From: Gnetum montanum
Lineage: Eukaryota; Streptophyta; Gnetopsida; Gnetales; Gnetaceae
Direction: 5' to 3'
Assembly: GCA_015680685.1 (NCBI GenBank)
Contig: MNCI01015910.1
Location: 1,717,299 to 1,781,298, forward strand
Length of the DNA stretch: 64,000 nt
The notes beneath the pieces were generated by a model. It had not been told where the DNA came from. It did no database searches and saw only the letters and a list, made by a program, of their open reading frames with translations. The position numbers were made by a program, and so were the translations under genes. Positions 33,660-46,944 of the stretch are shown one piece after another. Numbering within the stretch: position 1 is the first letter of the stretch; each line of letters opens with the position of its first letter.

Positions 33660-34320
33660 GTGAATCTGCAAATATCCAAGAAAAAGAATGCAGCCATTGA
33701 CTACCGCAACCATTCTTAGTAGTTACGTATCCACTTGGAATGGTCTTATTATAAGCAATTTCAGAATTACAGTTTGTTATCCTTCTATAGTCATTATGTA
33801 ATACAGAATTTCAACATGGATCTGTAAATATCAATAAAAACATGCAGCCATTGACTAAAGCAACCATAGTTAGTAGTTACCTATTCACTTGAAATGGGCT
33901 TATTGTACATAATTTCAGACTTACAGCTTGTTAACACTCTGTAGTCATAATGTAATACTGAATTTCTACATGGATCTGAAAATATCCAAGAAAAATAATG
34001 TAATACTGAATTTCTACATGCAACCATTGATTAATGCAGCTAGTTGATAGTTACCTATCCACTTATTGTACATAGTTTCAAAATTGTGACTTGTTAACAC
34101 ACTGTAATCATCATGTAATACCGAATTTCAACATCGATCTGCAAATATCCAAGAAAAATAATGCAGCCCTTGACTAAGGCAACCATATCCATAGTTAGTA
34201 GTTACCCACTCACTTGGAATGACCTTGCCCACTCACTTGGAATGGCCTTGCGTGCCTTGCGTAATTTCAGAATCACTGTTTGTTAACACTCTGTAATCAT
34301 CGTGTAACACCGAATTTCGA
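33660..34320 (-). repeat. Minisatellite of four ~155-190-bp units upstream of the glycosyltransferase gene
   Basis: Units start near 33660, 33816, 33970 and 34133. Each runs through ATCTGCAAATATCCAAGAAA, GCAGCCATTGACTA, GTAGTTAC, a TTTCAGA block and TAATCATxxTGTAATAC ending CGAATTTC. Copies differ by substitutions and short indels. The array begins about 135 bp from the start codon, so it occupies the promoter region. Confidence 0.85.
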
Positions 34321-34510
34321 GATAAATAAAAGTTGCGCAGGGTTTAAGTGCGAAACTCGAACGTCAACATTTTGACTCGTGGAAGAACGTGCATTTAACC
34401 GATTAACATTTTCGCTTTCTGTACACGTATTCTTTTATCGGCTTGTCCAACATAGCGCGACTTCCCCAAAGTGTGTACAATATTCATATTCCTTTATGAT
34501 TTCTTGACGC

Positions 34511-34684
34511 AATAAAAATTTCCAGTTTCCCCTTTCAAGACAAAACCCAATAAAGGCAATCTCCATCAGCAGCAAAAATTTGCAGTTTCCCCTTTCAAGA
34601 CAAAACCCAATAAAGGCAATCTCCATCTGCAGCAAAAATTTCCACTTTCAAAACAAAACCAATAGAGGCAATCTCCATCTGCGG
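34511..34684 (+). repeat. Three ~52-62-bp tandem repeats
   Basis: Units begin near 34511, 34573 and 34633 with CAAAAATTTxCAGTTTCCCC and end GGCAATCTCCATCTGC; the third has an internal deletion. They lie 1 kb upstream of the glycosyltransferase. The open frame they create on the minus strand is a by-product of the repeat. Confidence 0.85.
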
Positions 34685-34689
34685 CAGCA

Positions 34690-35360
34690 TCTGAACCTGC
34701 AAACACCCCCAACACACCCTACAAAGCCTCCTCCCAAGTCAGAGTGATTGGAATCGGCGATGATACTGTGCCCCCCAATAAACAAAAAAAAACGGTAACC
34801 TAATATAGGCTATTTGATGCATAAACAATCATGCTCACGCATGTGGGATAAATTTACTTGTCCCCTGTTCCCAACACCTCCAAAAGTAGGTTCAGATATT
34901 CCCAAATTCCTTTGGGTGAGCATTTTCTAAAACTGTGTCATTTAAAATGATATTGAACATTTTCTAAAGAACGTGTACTATTTTAGTAATTTCTGCCTAG
35001 CATTCAAACTTGTAATTACACGTTAAAACAATGTTGTATACTAGCTAGGAGTATAGTATTGGCTAACTTACCTAAAGATGCAAATAGTTAAAATTTGGAT
35101 CAGCACCCTTTAAACCTTTCTAGTATTTTTATTAGCAAAACAGCACCACCTAAACTTTGCTAATGCTGGTCCCAACCCAACCCAGTAGGAAAGGAGGAAG
35201 GTTAAGGTCAGGTTTGCAGCTAGCCGTAAAACCTTGCCAAAATCTCATGATGAGTTTCCTTTTCAAATTTTACAGATACTAAGGTATTCCCTAGATGCCA
35301 TGCGCAGACTTGAACAAACTACAAATAAACAAAGATCTGGCTCTCAATAGATACCAATGG
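34690..35360. other. Intergenic region between glycosyltransferase promoter and GDI 3' side
   Basis: AT-rich, no coding or repeat family recognised. Confidence 0.5.
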
Positions 35361-35463
35361 CAAAAAAAAAGCTCAGTGTAGCTGACCCCATTTTGTTGGC
35401 AAAAAAAAAGCTCAGTGTAGCTGACCCCATTTTGTTGGGACAAGTCTAGGATGATGATGATGA
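35361..35463 (+). mobile_element. 3' tail of an RTE-type LINE, with 39-bp tandem duplication
   Basis: GTAGCTGACCCCATTTTGTT followed by GGGACAAGTCTAGGATGATG and more GAT units is the conserved 3' end of plant RTE LINEs (end of the RT frame running into the tail repeat). The 39-bp unit with an A-run occurs twice, starting at 35361 and 35400. A matching tail lies at about 43585-43635. Confidence 0.7.
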
Positions 35464-35797
35464 GGAGAACAGTGTAAGCTAAAATTGTTTTTGACAGAAG
35501 TAGAAAAGCTGCAGCATTATTGCAACGGCATTTGAACCTAATTGAAATTTCCATGATAAACATTCAAAGCTCTTAATTAATTTGAAATTTTGCAAGCAGA
35601 CATTGTATTCCTATCCAACAACCAAATTTACATTTCCATGAATTTGTAGTTCCAAGATAAGAAAATAACAGTATATTTGAAATTCAATCAAACGTCAAGA
35701 CCATATTAAATAACCATCAGCCAGCATTCTGAGAACTTCTAAAACAATTGTCCTGGGGACTATATGCTAGGAAATTATAAATTATATGATACACCCA

Positions 35798-38700
35798 TCA
35801 TTCTTCAGCAGCACTGGCGGCACTCAAATCAACAGATAGGTCTAATACCTACATAAATGCAAACAAAAATAGTTAGAATAAAATTTTTAGACACAAATGA
35901 TTGGTATTACAAGAAATTCATTGCTCTATTCTAAATACCTTTCCAGTTATCTGAGTATACATGGCAAGAACATCGTGCACAGTTGTCTCAAAATGTGTGG
36001 TAGCATCGTAACTCTGAAATTATAAAATTAGAAAAATGAGGGGCACCGCAAAGATTTCGTATACTGATGAAATAATAAATTTGAATAAAGAACTTACAGT
36101 GGAAATGAAGCAATTATCAAGAGAAGGCTCATTAACAGGCATAAATCTATCATAAGTATCAATAAACATCTCATCAACCGGTCCAAGTAGAGAAATTCCT
36201 GGTTGCAATTCTATGTCGGGGCGATCAGTTTCTGCTTCTGTTGAAACAAAAGCAATGTACTTCCCATTCGGAGCAACATTGTGTGAATATGAACAACAAA
36301 ACACATACCTACATTGAAGCCACAAACTCACATTTAAATTTGAATAAAGTAGCATATTTTTCTCTAAAATATTGCCAAGTACTAGTCATACATATCTGAT
36401 TTGCGTTGAAGTTGTTTTTGAGGCAAAATGATTTGTACGGATTGTGAATCATTGGTACTTGGAATAGGATGGCTCATAATGCAAATTGCACGAGCAACCT
36501 TCCCAACTTTTTTGACCTGGTTCATAATTTAACCATTAGATAACAGCTATAAGAAACACTGGCCCTAAACGATGCAAATTGGATTACTCACCTTGTTAGA
36601 CAGATAGGAAGGGTCACAAACCACTTTCTTGCATTTTACAGTCTCTCCTTCAGATGTCACGCCACATACTTTACCTTCTTCATCAAATTCCACCTGCTCA
36701 GAAAGTTTTTAAAATGCATTCAGAACCATGCACCTGAGTTGAATACTTGAAATGTTAAAGAACAATCTTAGAATCGCATGCCTCTAAAACAAGTTTACAG
36801 TTAAACCGTAAACTCAGAAGCCTGAAAATAAACAACTACAATGCTTTTGAACCAAGTGCAATTGATCATAATGAAAAGTCTATAAAAATAAACAATAAAA
36901 CAACAAGAAAAAACAAATACAAATAATTCAACTCAAGAATCATAAATGAATCATCTTCATCTTAGAAATCATTCAAGATCAATATGGAAAAGATTTGAAA
37001 ACACGGTGGTTGCACTCTGTAAGATTGTTTAAAACAAAACACTAAAAACTGTACCTTGCATTCAGGTTTGTTAAGCATGTATGTTCCCCCGTATACAGCA
37101 CTAAGACGCGCAAATGCCTATATTTTGTAGACAGCATTAGTTCACATGAAATTTGATGCAGTATTACACTAGGAATGGAATTAGTGAATATTAGTTAAGA
37201 ATGTTACGTGGTTTCTTACCTGTGGTAGTTCTCCCAACCCATATAGAGGATATATATAAGGCGATCCTCCTTGGAATCGTGCAAGAGATTCTGCATAAAG
37301 CTGAAGTAAGAAAAAGATTTGTAAATTAGAAATATTTTCAGACAAAAAATATAAAATAGAATATAAGTTATAAGTAACAAGTTCATATAACATTGCTCCA
37401 CCAAAAAAAGTGATTAGATATCCTAGTGTTATTAAATAGAGTAAACACTGTTTCATAAATGGCCAAACAAATATAAACATCATGATATTATTGCCTACAA
37501 ATTATGAAAAAAAATTTATATTTGTTTATATTAAGGGTATATAACAAATACCTATCCTACAATTAATATAAACAAATATAAATCTAGGTATTATAAAGGA
37601 TGAATATACTGCAAATTAATAAAAATCTTAATGGGCAGTTCACAACAGATACCTCTAAGTACAATATATTGTCTACGAAAAGAAACAAGTTTACCTTGAT
37701 TCTTTTCACTGTGTCCGATGCTGGCTCATTTAGGTAACGATCATCTCGATGAAGTGCCAATGCATGTCCTATAAAGTCTCTAGTATTGTCATCTAGTCCA
37801 AACTTTCTGCAATCAATAAAACAAGAAGAACATAAGCAATAGCACACAGTACATGGTTTCATAAGGGTCATTACCTAGAGGCTCAAGGCTCATCCCACCA
37901 AGCAGGATCCTGGAAGACCAGTAGATGAATGAAAGCCTACCCTCTTTTCAAGTGGCTGCACCAAGGCTAGAACCCAAGCCTTATGACTGAGAAACAAGCA
38001 ACTTAAAATCATTTGAAATAATGGCCTCTACAGTACATGACTTTATAACAATTAAAATCCCAACCAGTGGTTGAGTATCCATTATTTATGACCTTGTCAA
38101 CAAATATACTCTTGGTTGTTAGGGCACAAGTTTAATCCTTGCAAGAGATACACCTGATAGCTATTTGGATAGTATAGGTCATAATTATCCAACCAGGAAG
38201 CTCTTCTATAAATGGAATTATCTTTTTGGTGACCAAGGCACAATAGATCCAGGGATGTCCATTAGATCAAAAACAAAAAAAAAAAAAAACCTTTTTCTAA
38301 CCAGGAAAAAAAAAGAAAAGAAAAAAAGTAAGAACCTTTTTGTATTCAATTCAAAATATGTATTACCCTAGAAGCTCTGCTGATGTAACCCTGTTTAAAT
38401 CCAATCCATCATGAGTTTTGGGATCATTCTCATCATAATTTTGAACATATATAAAGAACTTCCGAGCACGTCTCTTTTCAAACAATCCCATTAGGGGTGA
38501 CTTTAATGCTTCAACATCATTTGCAGGGACTTTATGTATCTGTCATAATAATGTTAACACATAAATTTATGGTGACAACAATATTATCTTTGTCTTAGTA
38601 TCCAAATTATCATTTCTTCTGCATTAGATGTCCAAAGTAACTAAAAATCTCTGTATCTTAGGAGACAAACACACCTTCCCTTTGTTAAAAACGTAGCTTC

Positions 38701-40785
38701 CATCAACAGCCTTAAAATATAAATATTTTGTAACATCTGTGTGGATGAGAATTTGCACTAAAGTGTCATTTGCCATCATAAACTGGAGCAGCAAATCAAT
38801 ATGTTAGATTTAAATCGCATAAGAATACAAATGCATGGAAAACAAATATGCATGAATTTTAAAACATAGAAAGAACAAGTCAAATGGTGTATATGTGTGT
38901 GTATCACTGTCAACTGTCAAAGTATAAAAAACAGATTTTGGACCAGGACGACACATTCTATATCACTTCCATCCAGGGCTTGAATTTTATGTGTAATCCA
39001 AATTGAACAAAGTGCTTAACTGTGAGTTTCTCTATTAAAACATCAAGAAATAAGAGATGAATTCAGACAGAGGAATCAAATGGCAGTTTCTAATTCAAGT
39101 CTGACACCTGTAAAGGCTGCCATAAGAAAATGAATTTGCAAGAATAAAACTTTGTATACCAAGGCAATAGTGTAGGAGCTAGCAGCATTGGTTAACAAAA
39201 TAGTGGGTCACTAGGAAGATGCTGATTTGACAGGGAAAGTACTTTTCACTGAAAATTATTAAAATTTTTCTCTCTTTAAAAATTGGAAATGACCCATATT
39301 TCCAATTATGGATGTGAAGATCTTCCCAAGAACACGAAATCCCAAATTCGGCAAACAAGGGCAAAATGGACAAAGTAAAGCTAAAATGCAGATGACACTG
39401 GACTTTCAAACCAAAACTATTATTATGTCATGAAAAACAAAATACAGATGAAAGTGGGAATCGATGCATACCTTAGGGATCATATCAACATTATATTCCC
39501 TAGTTGAACCCAATTGTGCAGGAGGTTTGTCGTCACCTCTAAATTTCTTCCATAGCTGCAACATCAAAGGAAATGAGATAAAAACACTAAAAATCTTTAA
39601 TAACACAGTGATCGATATCTTTAAAAAAGCTAGACATATGCACCAACCTGCACAAGGTTCAGAGAAGTGGACTCTCCACCGTAATAGTCATTTCTGTCCA
39701 TGTGCAACACCTAAAGGCAATTGAACAAAAGGACTCTTAAAACACTAAAGAGGAGAAGCAGCATAATAGACACGTTACCAGAGAAAATGAAGCCTATAAA
39801 CACGTTAGAAAACTCTAGTAAATCAAAATGTTTGTATTCGGTAAAAGTAGAAATCCGGGGTAGCTACTACTGGTGGCCAACATTTTTTATGGAAACCTAA
39901 AAATGTGATCTGCATTATCACATTCGGTGTTTTACCCATGGAAATAAGAAAGCAAATCTGTACTGCAAAGGAAGCCTACCAGGGGCCCCGAATTTTTAAC
40001 TTGTACCTTGAAATAATACATAGCGAAACGACAAATTAAAAGAGCCTCAAACTTCAATATATCGCCTAGAAAGACTTCGTCGCTATAAATGAACGTGAAA
40101 CTAGGCATCGATAAAAAACAAAATTATGGCGTCACTTACTAGTATGGACAAGAATCGTATCGTAACAGTGTACAATATAGAAAACGTAAAATTCCATAAC
40201 AAACTGTCATCTCATAAAAACGGCATTTCCATGCAAAAGAATATTTGCCAAGGTTAGTTAAGTTTTTGGATATCAAATATTTTACAAGTCCTGTAGATAT
40301 TCATCAGGGGAAAAAATTAAGGTCATGGAAAACGTAATCTCCTTTCCCAACTCAGAAACACAGGATCGACAAATTGATTGTTGATAAAAATGCTTCAAAA
40401 ATGTTCAAAACTTCCGCTTACCTGCATCTTTTAATCCAATTTCAAGCCCAAGGCCAAATCGTAAAAATTAAAATGTATTCCTACCCCGTTCAAGTAAACT
40501 CATAATCACCAATGTCGTATTCTCGTCGAATCGAAATTCAGGCAACAAATCGCAAAGATCGATGCTTGGATTTGCACACGTACACAAACAAAGGTTTAAC
40601 ACGCAAATCCTACGTTCGAAAAATAGAATATGAACTTTGAAGTGGCAATCTGCAAAAGAAAACAAAAAAAACATTTGAAAGCTCGGATTGAATCGAACCT
40701 TGAGACGATCGACAGACAATAGACCGCTGATGATGCATTCTTTGAGACCGGTGCCAAGCACAACGACATCGTATTCTTCATCCAT
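35798..40785 (-). CDS. GDI: Rab GDP dissociation inhibitor (13 exons, intact)
   Basis: Exons, all GT-AG with matching phases: 40785-40699, 39710-39648, 39555-39472, 38782-38675, 38539-38367, 37806-37695, 37300-37220, 37117-37055, 36693-36592, 36516-36392, 36308-36098, 36013-35939, 35848-35798. The CDS is 1335 bases, 444 residues, the usual plant GDI length. It starts [18 protein letters not shown], with the GxGxxx dinucleotide-fold motif shared with Rab escort protein; [39 protein letters not shown] and NKPECK are diagnostic conserved blocks. The protein binds GDP-loaded, prenylated Rab GTPases, extracts them from membranes and keeps them soluble for recycling in vesicle transport. The acidic ASAAEE end is typical. 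No premature stop or broken splice site; the best-supported gene here. Confidence 0.97.
38055..38150 (+). repeat. Possible SINE remnant in a GDI intron
   Basis: Within the intron between exons 5 and 6, CCAGTGGTTGAGTAT resembles a pol III A box and ACAAGTTTAATCCTTG a B box about 70 bp later. No flanking duplications or tail were identified. Confidence 0.3.
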
Positions 40786-41440
40786 GATAATGGCAACAAA
40801 AAAATTCACAGATTCTTCAGAAAATTACTCGCCCGGTCTGGAGGGTGGCTTGAGCAGGGAGAAGAAACAGCTGCTTAGGGTTTGCGAGTTGCAGAAAGCA
40901 TCGACAACAGATGCGCAAGCTCAGACAAGCGCTTGAGCCAATCGAGATGTTTGCCGATCTGTGGCAGAATATTTCGGTTTCTTTGCCAATAAGAATCCAT
41001 TAATAACCTGTTTTTACACCTTTATAAGATTCATATTCCTGGTGTCGTTTTTCAAAAAGTTGATTGAAATTTCTTTTACTTGTTTCCACTCGTAAATGGT
41101 ATTCAAATTTTTTCTATTTTTTTTCCCCGCAACCTACGGGTCAATCTCCAGGATACGGTGTCATGGCTGAGTAAAGCTACGGTAACGTGCTATTGTATTT
41201 GTCCGGCACCTGTGGAACGGAAACAATTTGACTACTTGGATACCCCACACGTAGATATAGCATTTTTAACTACATTTGTTGGAAAAAACACAATGTACAC
41301 CATTTTAATTATTAATATAGTAGTTTATTAAAATTCAGTCTATTTTTTTTAACCCATCACCTTAATACATATATAGCATTTTTTAAGGGTAAGGTGAAAA
41401 TTAAGAATATGCTTAGAATAATGCTTTAGACTAAACTAAG
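40786..41440. other. Upstream region of the GDI gene
   Basis: Should contain 5' UTR and promoter. The first 200 bases are more GC-rich than the rest. No clear TATA box is seen. Confidence 0.45.
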
Positions 41441-41530
41441 GTTTGAACCTGGTACTTTTCATTACCATGAAGTGTGAGTTAATCAACTAACCAAACAATG
41501 AGGTATTAGCCTAGTGGTAAATAGGGGATC
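41440..41530 (-). repeat. tRNA-derived SINE-like remnant
   Basis: On the minus strand TTTGGTTAGTTGATTAACTC resembles the D-arm/A-box part of a tRNA gene and ACCAGGTTCAAACC the B box, with normal tRNA spacing and no folding acceptor stem. Likely a SINE head rather than a working tRNA gene. Confidence 0.45.
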
Positions 41531-43110
41531 TAGTATTTCTTCAACAAATTTGATTTTTTTCAACAAATCTTGTTTTTCTCACTTTGATTTTTCTTCAACA
41601 AATTTGATTTCTTTAGAATTCCCCTCTGGGGGCTTTTATATTACTCCCATCTTTTTCAACCAATGTTGAAATATTTGCTTCTTTTATCAATGGAGAAATT
41701 TCTATTGATTCTAAAAATGCAAATTTACAAGCTTGTAAGAAAAAAAAGTGTAACGCTCACCCATGATACCTTATTTTGCTCTTCCTGATAATATATATGA
41801 GTCATTGATTGCTGACCTTTCATCACAATATGTGGGGCGTGTCGGACCCTGAAAAGAAGTTCTATTGATATTAATAGTTACAGTAACTTGAACAAGTCAT
41901 AGGGTTAAGGGGAAGGGGGAAGCTGAGAACACTATGCATGAAACTTGGGACCAGCCTTATAAATAAACAAGTATTAAGGGAGGAAACCCCAATTGGGGCA
42001 CCACCAAACGTCCACCCATGTTAACTTGTTACAAGATAGAAGGACATAGAATTAGATAAAGAAAAAAAGAAACTCTCAATTAAGGATAGAGAGAGTTCCA
42101 ATGGTGACTCCTCACAATAGAAATGGAAAGCTTCTTTGTAGAGATTACTGCTGAGTGTTACTGGAATGCACAAGTCTTTCATCACAATATGTGTTTATTC
42201 AAATTCTAGGTTACCTACCTAGTAATCAAAATTTTGTTTCATAGTTAAATGACGTGATAAAAAAACATGACATTCAAGTCTTTCATGCAAGTATTATTCT
42301 CGTTATTTTCTACTTGTTAGGTTAGGTAATGCTCTGATGGTGCAATGTGCCCTAGACATAGGGTCTTTTATACATAAGCATAAAAAGAAATTAACTTTCT
42401 TCTTGCGACTTTTGTCATCGTGAAGGGCATTTGTTTAATGCTTATCCTTTTTTTTCATAAAAAAGAAATTTGAAAAAAAAAAGAAAAAAAAAAGAAAAAT
42501 TGTGTCGAAGTTGAAGATAGAAAAAAACAATATGAAGTTGAAGATATGAAAATCAAGTTAATGTCAATGATAAAATTGATCAAATGGCAATAAAGAATCT
42601 AGAGAAGACAAAGGCTATTGTCTATAATTTTACTACTACTAGAGAAAGTATTAAGCACAAATAGCTCATAAGGCAAATTTGTCCTTGCCTAACAAGAATA
42701 TTATTAACTCAAAGATTAAAACTAGTGTTGACAAGAATGTTATAGTTAATGGTAAAGATTCTAATGTAAGATTAATAACAAGCAACGAGGTAAAGATCTT
42801 TCACAAGTGATATCACTTTCTTTCTTTGATACAAATATCGATGTTAAACTACAACTCTCTATCTCGAATCTTTTTGTTGTTCTAAGTTCAAGCATGGATA
42901 TTAAAAAGTGATATAAATTTTGTTAGAAATAGGACCTTCCTATCTACTAACAATTAAATTTATTTACTTATTTCTTTTATCAAAGTATCAATTGTATGGT
43001 TGTACATGTGAGTAGATGATTCTAAAATTGGAAAACTTTTATATATATTAATGATGTCTACTATGTGTCAAGCTTATGATGTACTCTAAATTTTCTTTGT
43101 TCATTATCAA
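41530..43110. other. AT-rich intergenic region
   Basis: Contains short T-rich repeats of CTTCAACAAATTTGATTT near 41545-41615 and A-rich stretches near 42460-42500. No gene recognised. Confidence 0.5.
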
Positions 43111-43119
43111 TATTCTTTT

Positions 43120-43640
43120 TAGGATTCGACACCTCAAAATGGAGATAGGCTAGTAGTGTTTTATATGATAAAAGAATACCAATAAAATTAAAGGAGAGAT
43201 TTTACACAACTACTATCTTATATGGTGCTAAATGTTGGGTAGTACAAAAGAGGCATAAACAACATATTAGTGTGGTAGAAATGTGAATGCTTCGATAGAT
43301 GTTAAATGTTACTAGAAAAGACAAACTACACAATATGTGCAAGAAGACTTGGAATGGCTTCTATTTTAGATAAGCTACAAGAATGGTAGCTTAGATGGCT
43401 TAAATATGTGCAAAGAAGATCAAACAATGGGCCTATAAGCAAAGGTTGCTACATTAATGTTCTAGGAAAGCCATTGAAAGGAAGACCAAAGAAGATATGG
43501 GAAAAAATGATTGAAGATGATTTAATGAAACTACATATAAATAAGGATCTAATTCTTCATAAAGGCAAATAATTAAAAAAGAACTCATGTAGTTGACCCC
43601 ATTTTATTAAAACAAGGCTAGGATGATGATGATATGTACA
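43120..43640 (+). mobile_element. RTE-type LINE, C-terminal end of RT frame and 3' tail
   Basis: Translation gives pieces in order: IPIKLKERFYTTTILYGAKC, a WVVQKRHKQH-like segment, LRWLKYVQRRSNNGP, LGKPLKGRPKKIWEKMIEDD, then VDPILLKQG-type sequence running into GATGATGATGAT. This order is typical of the C-terminus of plant RTE/L2-like LINEs. Stops and frameshifts are frequent. Confidence 0.75.
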
Positions 43641-43682
43641 CCCCAAAATATATAGTTCAATTTTAAGTTTATAACCCACCAT

Positions 43683-43762
43683 TGTTGACTATAATCAAAC
43701 TCATGTCTTGAAGCTTCTAAATCAAGAGTCTTACCACTAGGGTAACACTTCACTATTAAAAT
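43683..43762 (-). repeat. tRNA-derived SINE-like remnant
   Basis: On the minus strand CCTAGTGGTAAGACTCTTGA (A box) is followed by GACATGAGTTTGATTA (B box-like) at tRNA spacing. No complete tRNA fold. Confidence 0.4.
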
Positions 43763-43979
43763 CAATTATTATACTATTCTATAATTCTTGTAAAGTGTCA
43801 TGTTAGCTATATGTTTTAGGATGTATTTATAGTTATTATTGATTCGTTATGCATGATAGATGGATTATATGAAAGGAGGCTTCTAGCCTTTGGTTTGAAT
43901 AGAAAGAATAAAAAATTGAAAATTTAATTTCTAATCTCAAGAATTTATTTAAAGCAAGCTTTTCCTGATATTTTTTACA

Positions 43980-44330
43980 AGGATGGAAAATCTATTTTTA
44001 CTTTTAACTCTAAAGTTTTACACAAGATAATTACAAAGAATGATTTTATTAATAATAAATTCAATAAGATCTAGAATATGCAATTATCATTACACTTTTA
44101 GATGAGGAATGACAGATATTTTGAGGGCTCCTACATTTCTAAAAATTTGTAACTTTTTATATTCATCAAGGTCTTCCTATTGGTATTCATCTTAAACATA
44201 CAATAATTGTTTCTCCTCAATGTTCTCTTTGTGAAAGTGAAGACTCATTTTTTCTATTGGAGAGTCCTATTACATAGCATGTTTGGAAATTAAACTTTTA
44301 ATCAAGCATCAACGATATCATTCTTGGTGT
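43980..44330 (+). mobile_element. L1-type LINE C-terminal zinc-finger (zf-RVT) remnant
   Basis: QGLPIGIHLKHTIIVSPQCS then LCESEDSFFLLESPIT and HVWKL follow the zf-RVT pattern (CxxC, acidic loop, hydrophobic core, W) found at the C-terminus of many plant L1 LINEs. The second metal ligand region is changed (LESPIT for LHCP-like). Strongly decayed. Confidence 0.55.
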
Positions 44331-44829
44331 TTAGCTTACTTTATCTAAGTTCTTTATTTGCATTTGGAAATGTCTTTGACTCCTTGTTTTCTAATTTATT
44401 TTGAAGCTTCAATGTGTAGTTGTTTTCAAAATTTCATGTAGTAATCATTAACATTCCTATCTCCTTATATCAAATACTTGAGCCTTTGAATTACTTCTTG
44501 TTTATGTTGGGACTTATTAAATTTATAGTTTAGCAAATATTGCATGAGTGATCAATCTTTAATGGGTGATTCATGATTAATCACAGAAGCATGGATTTCT
44601 CTTTCCTAATGAACTTTTATCATATTCTTCAATTTGGTTTTAGTATATGACACTTGTTGCCTTTCATAAACATCTTAAAGTTAAAATACTTATTAATAGT
44701 CTTAAGAAAAAAAAAAGAATCTGTACTTTCCATCCCATTGAAGATCTTGATCTCAACATGTGTCATCATTGTAGAATGTTTAAGGCCTTTACAAGAATGA
44801 TCTGTATTTCCTCTTTAATTTATCATTGT

Positions 44830-46300
44830 TATCCTGAAGAAGTTTCAAAATTCCTTTCCTTTGGAATTCCTGATACATGAGGTTGATTCAAAGCCTTGGA
44901 AGAATGATGGACTTCCTCTTCTTTATATCTACTCTTATGTTCAAGATCTTCAAGATTAATAGGAATATCATCTTTTAAATTTTGAATGCAATGATGATCA
45001 TGTAATGAAGAAATCCTAGACTTCACATTTTAGTTTAATCTTCTTGTTGATGGTGGTTTGACATCTTTATCTTCATCTAATTTTTTGAGCTTCTCAAAAA
45101 TTAATTAAAAAACTCCCTTCATCTCTTTCATGTCCTTAACAACAGATTGAAATATCTTCATCCTCAATGTCATAATAGAATTAGACAAAATTTAACTACC
45201 CCACAAGTAGAAGTTGAAAACCCACAGAATTTGAAAGTACCCACAACTAAAACTTGAGTATCCATAAAATAAAGAAAGTACCCAAAATAAAATGAAGTAT
45301 AGAATAAAATGGAACAAACCCTAACTCAATCAAGCTAATGGGTATCACAAATGGGTAAAATTATAAATAACCAATTTAATTGATCTTACAATTAGGACAA
45401 AAGAAAGTGAACAAATCCTAATTAGGTAAAATATGAGAAACCTAATGGATTTTTGATAGAAAGGATAGAAATTATAGAAGTTAATAATCTAGCTTAAGAA
45501 TTTAACTAATAAGTTTAATTTTCCATGCTTGAATTACTTTAAGAATCATTTGCTTTAATACCAATTTGTTAAGAACCACTCTCAACAAGCATCCAATTCC
45601 TCTTAGAAAATGCTAATGATGGAATTAAAAGAGAACCAAGGATGCAAACGAAAGGATTCAATGCCAAAATTAGAGTACAATACTAGAAGAACCTATAATA
45701 AGGACCTAGAAGAAGGTCCAAGATAATCCATTCTAAATCTAACAATCCTTAGTCATCATAGTTAAGATGAAAAATCATAATCAGCCCCATAAGTAAGACA
45801 TTCTTTGACTCACTAGATCTTCTAATTCTATGATAAGATAGAGTAACCACTTTAAAAACCCATATAATCCATTTATATCCTCAAGTGTCTATTTCTATTT
45901 ACCTTTGAATTTATACCTTTTAAAATTTTGATTTTTAATTAGACTACAAGTTCCTATTGTTTGTAGCAACTCACAACTGATAGACTATGATGAGACTATG
46001 ACTTGCAACCCTTCACACTAGTAAAACCTAATAAAAGTTAGCCATTGTTTCTTATTGGACTAAAACTATGGTACAACTAGCTATAACTTGCATTCTAATA
46101 CTATGATCTTTTACATTTTTAATGATCTTATAATTTTCTAAAGATTACAAAAGAAATCATAATTTTCCCTTAGATGATCAACTGTGATAGACTATGACTA
46201 ATAATTGCTTATAGTGGTAGATTGTGACCTCTTATAACTAGTAATGAGCTTGTAGTTACCTATTGGACTCATGAAAAAAATACTTAAATGACTCAAAAAA
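44830..46300 (-). mobile_element. Possible minus-strand LTR element with initiator-tRNA-Met-like primer site
   Basis: TGGTATTAAAGC (45563-45552, minus strand) differs from the Copia primer site by two bases. Below it the minus strand carries a 65-codon charged frame (44829-45026) and other lysine/glutamate-rich pieces that could be gag. Above it lie repeats of GATAGACTATGAC near 45975-46200, as in a U3. LTR ends were not defined. Confidence 0.35.
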
Positions 46301-46940
46301 AAAATTAAACATAAACACATGACCCCTACAACTTTCAAAGATACTAAAGATACAAAATACATCGAAGAAGGAGGTTCATGTTGTCATGAATCCATCAACT
46401 TATTAACAAGGAGGATAATGTGCCTTGCACTCAGTTTCAAATTTGTGAATTGTTGTAATGTAAACTTTTCAAAATAAACTTTCAAACCAAATGCCAAACT
46501 ATCATGTACATTAATTTATTTTATTAGTGTTAAACTTAACTATCGATAGTAGAGGCATCACCTAGGACTTACCTTTAATGTTCTTTAGGCATTGACCAAA
46601 GAACCAATAAGCCATGAATCATGTTCTTCTACATAATAAGGTCTAGAACAAGAGTCCCATTAATGCATCTTAGTAGGAATCAAATACCAAATATCTCTAG
46701 AAAACTTATATCTAATCAACCATATAAATTGTTATTAGCTCTTAATAAATAGCAAATATCCAATCATCTAAGTGTGTATTAATCAAATGTTGATCATGGA
46801 TGGACATAAGAAATACGTCAACAAGCTTAAAAACCTACAATATCCAACATGGAAAAAAAATTAATTTAAGATCAAATCCAATACTTCAACATGCTTTAGA
46901 TCAATTAAATGGTATTGAATGATATTTAAAAGAATCAAAT
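46300..46940. other. AT-rich intergenic region
   Basis: No gene, LTR end or repeat family recognised. Confidence 0.45.
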
Positions 46941-46944
46941 TATG

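Noticed and set aside
41440-41530. A functional tRNA gene
   Set aside because: A- and B-box-like words are present, but no acceptor stem or complete cloverleaf can be drawn.
44647-45026. Small frames on both strands as host genes
   Set aside because: Short, low-complexity, overlapping on opposite strands and adjacent to LINE and LTR remnants.
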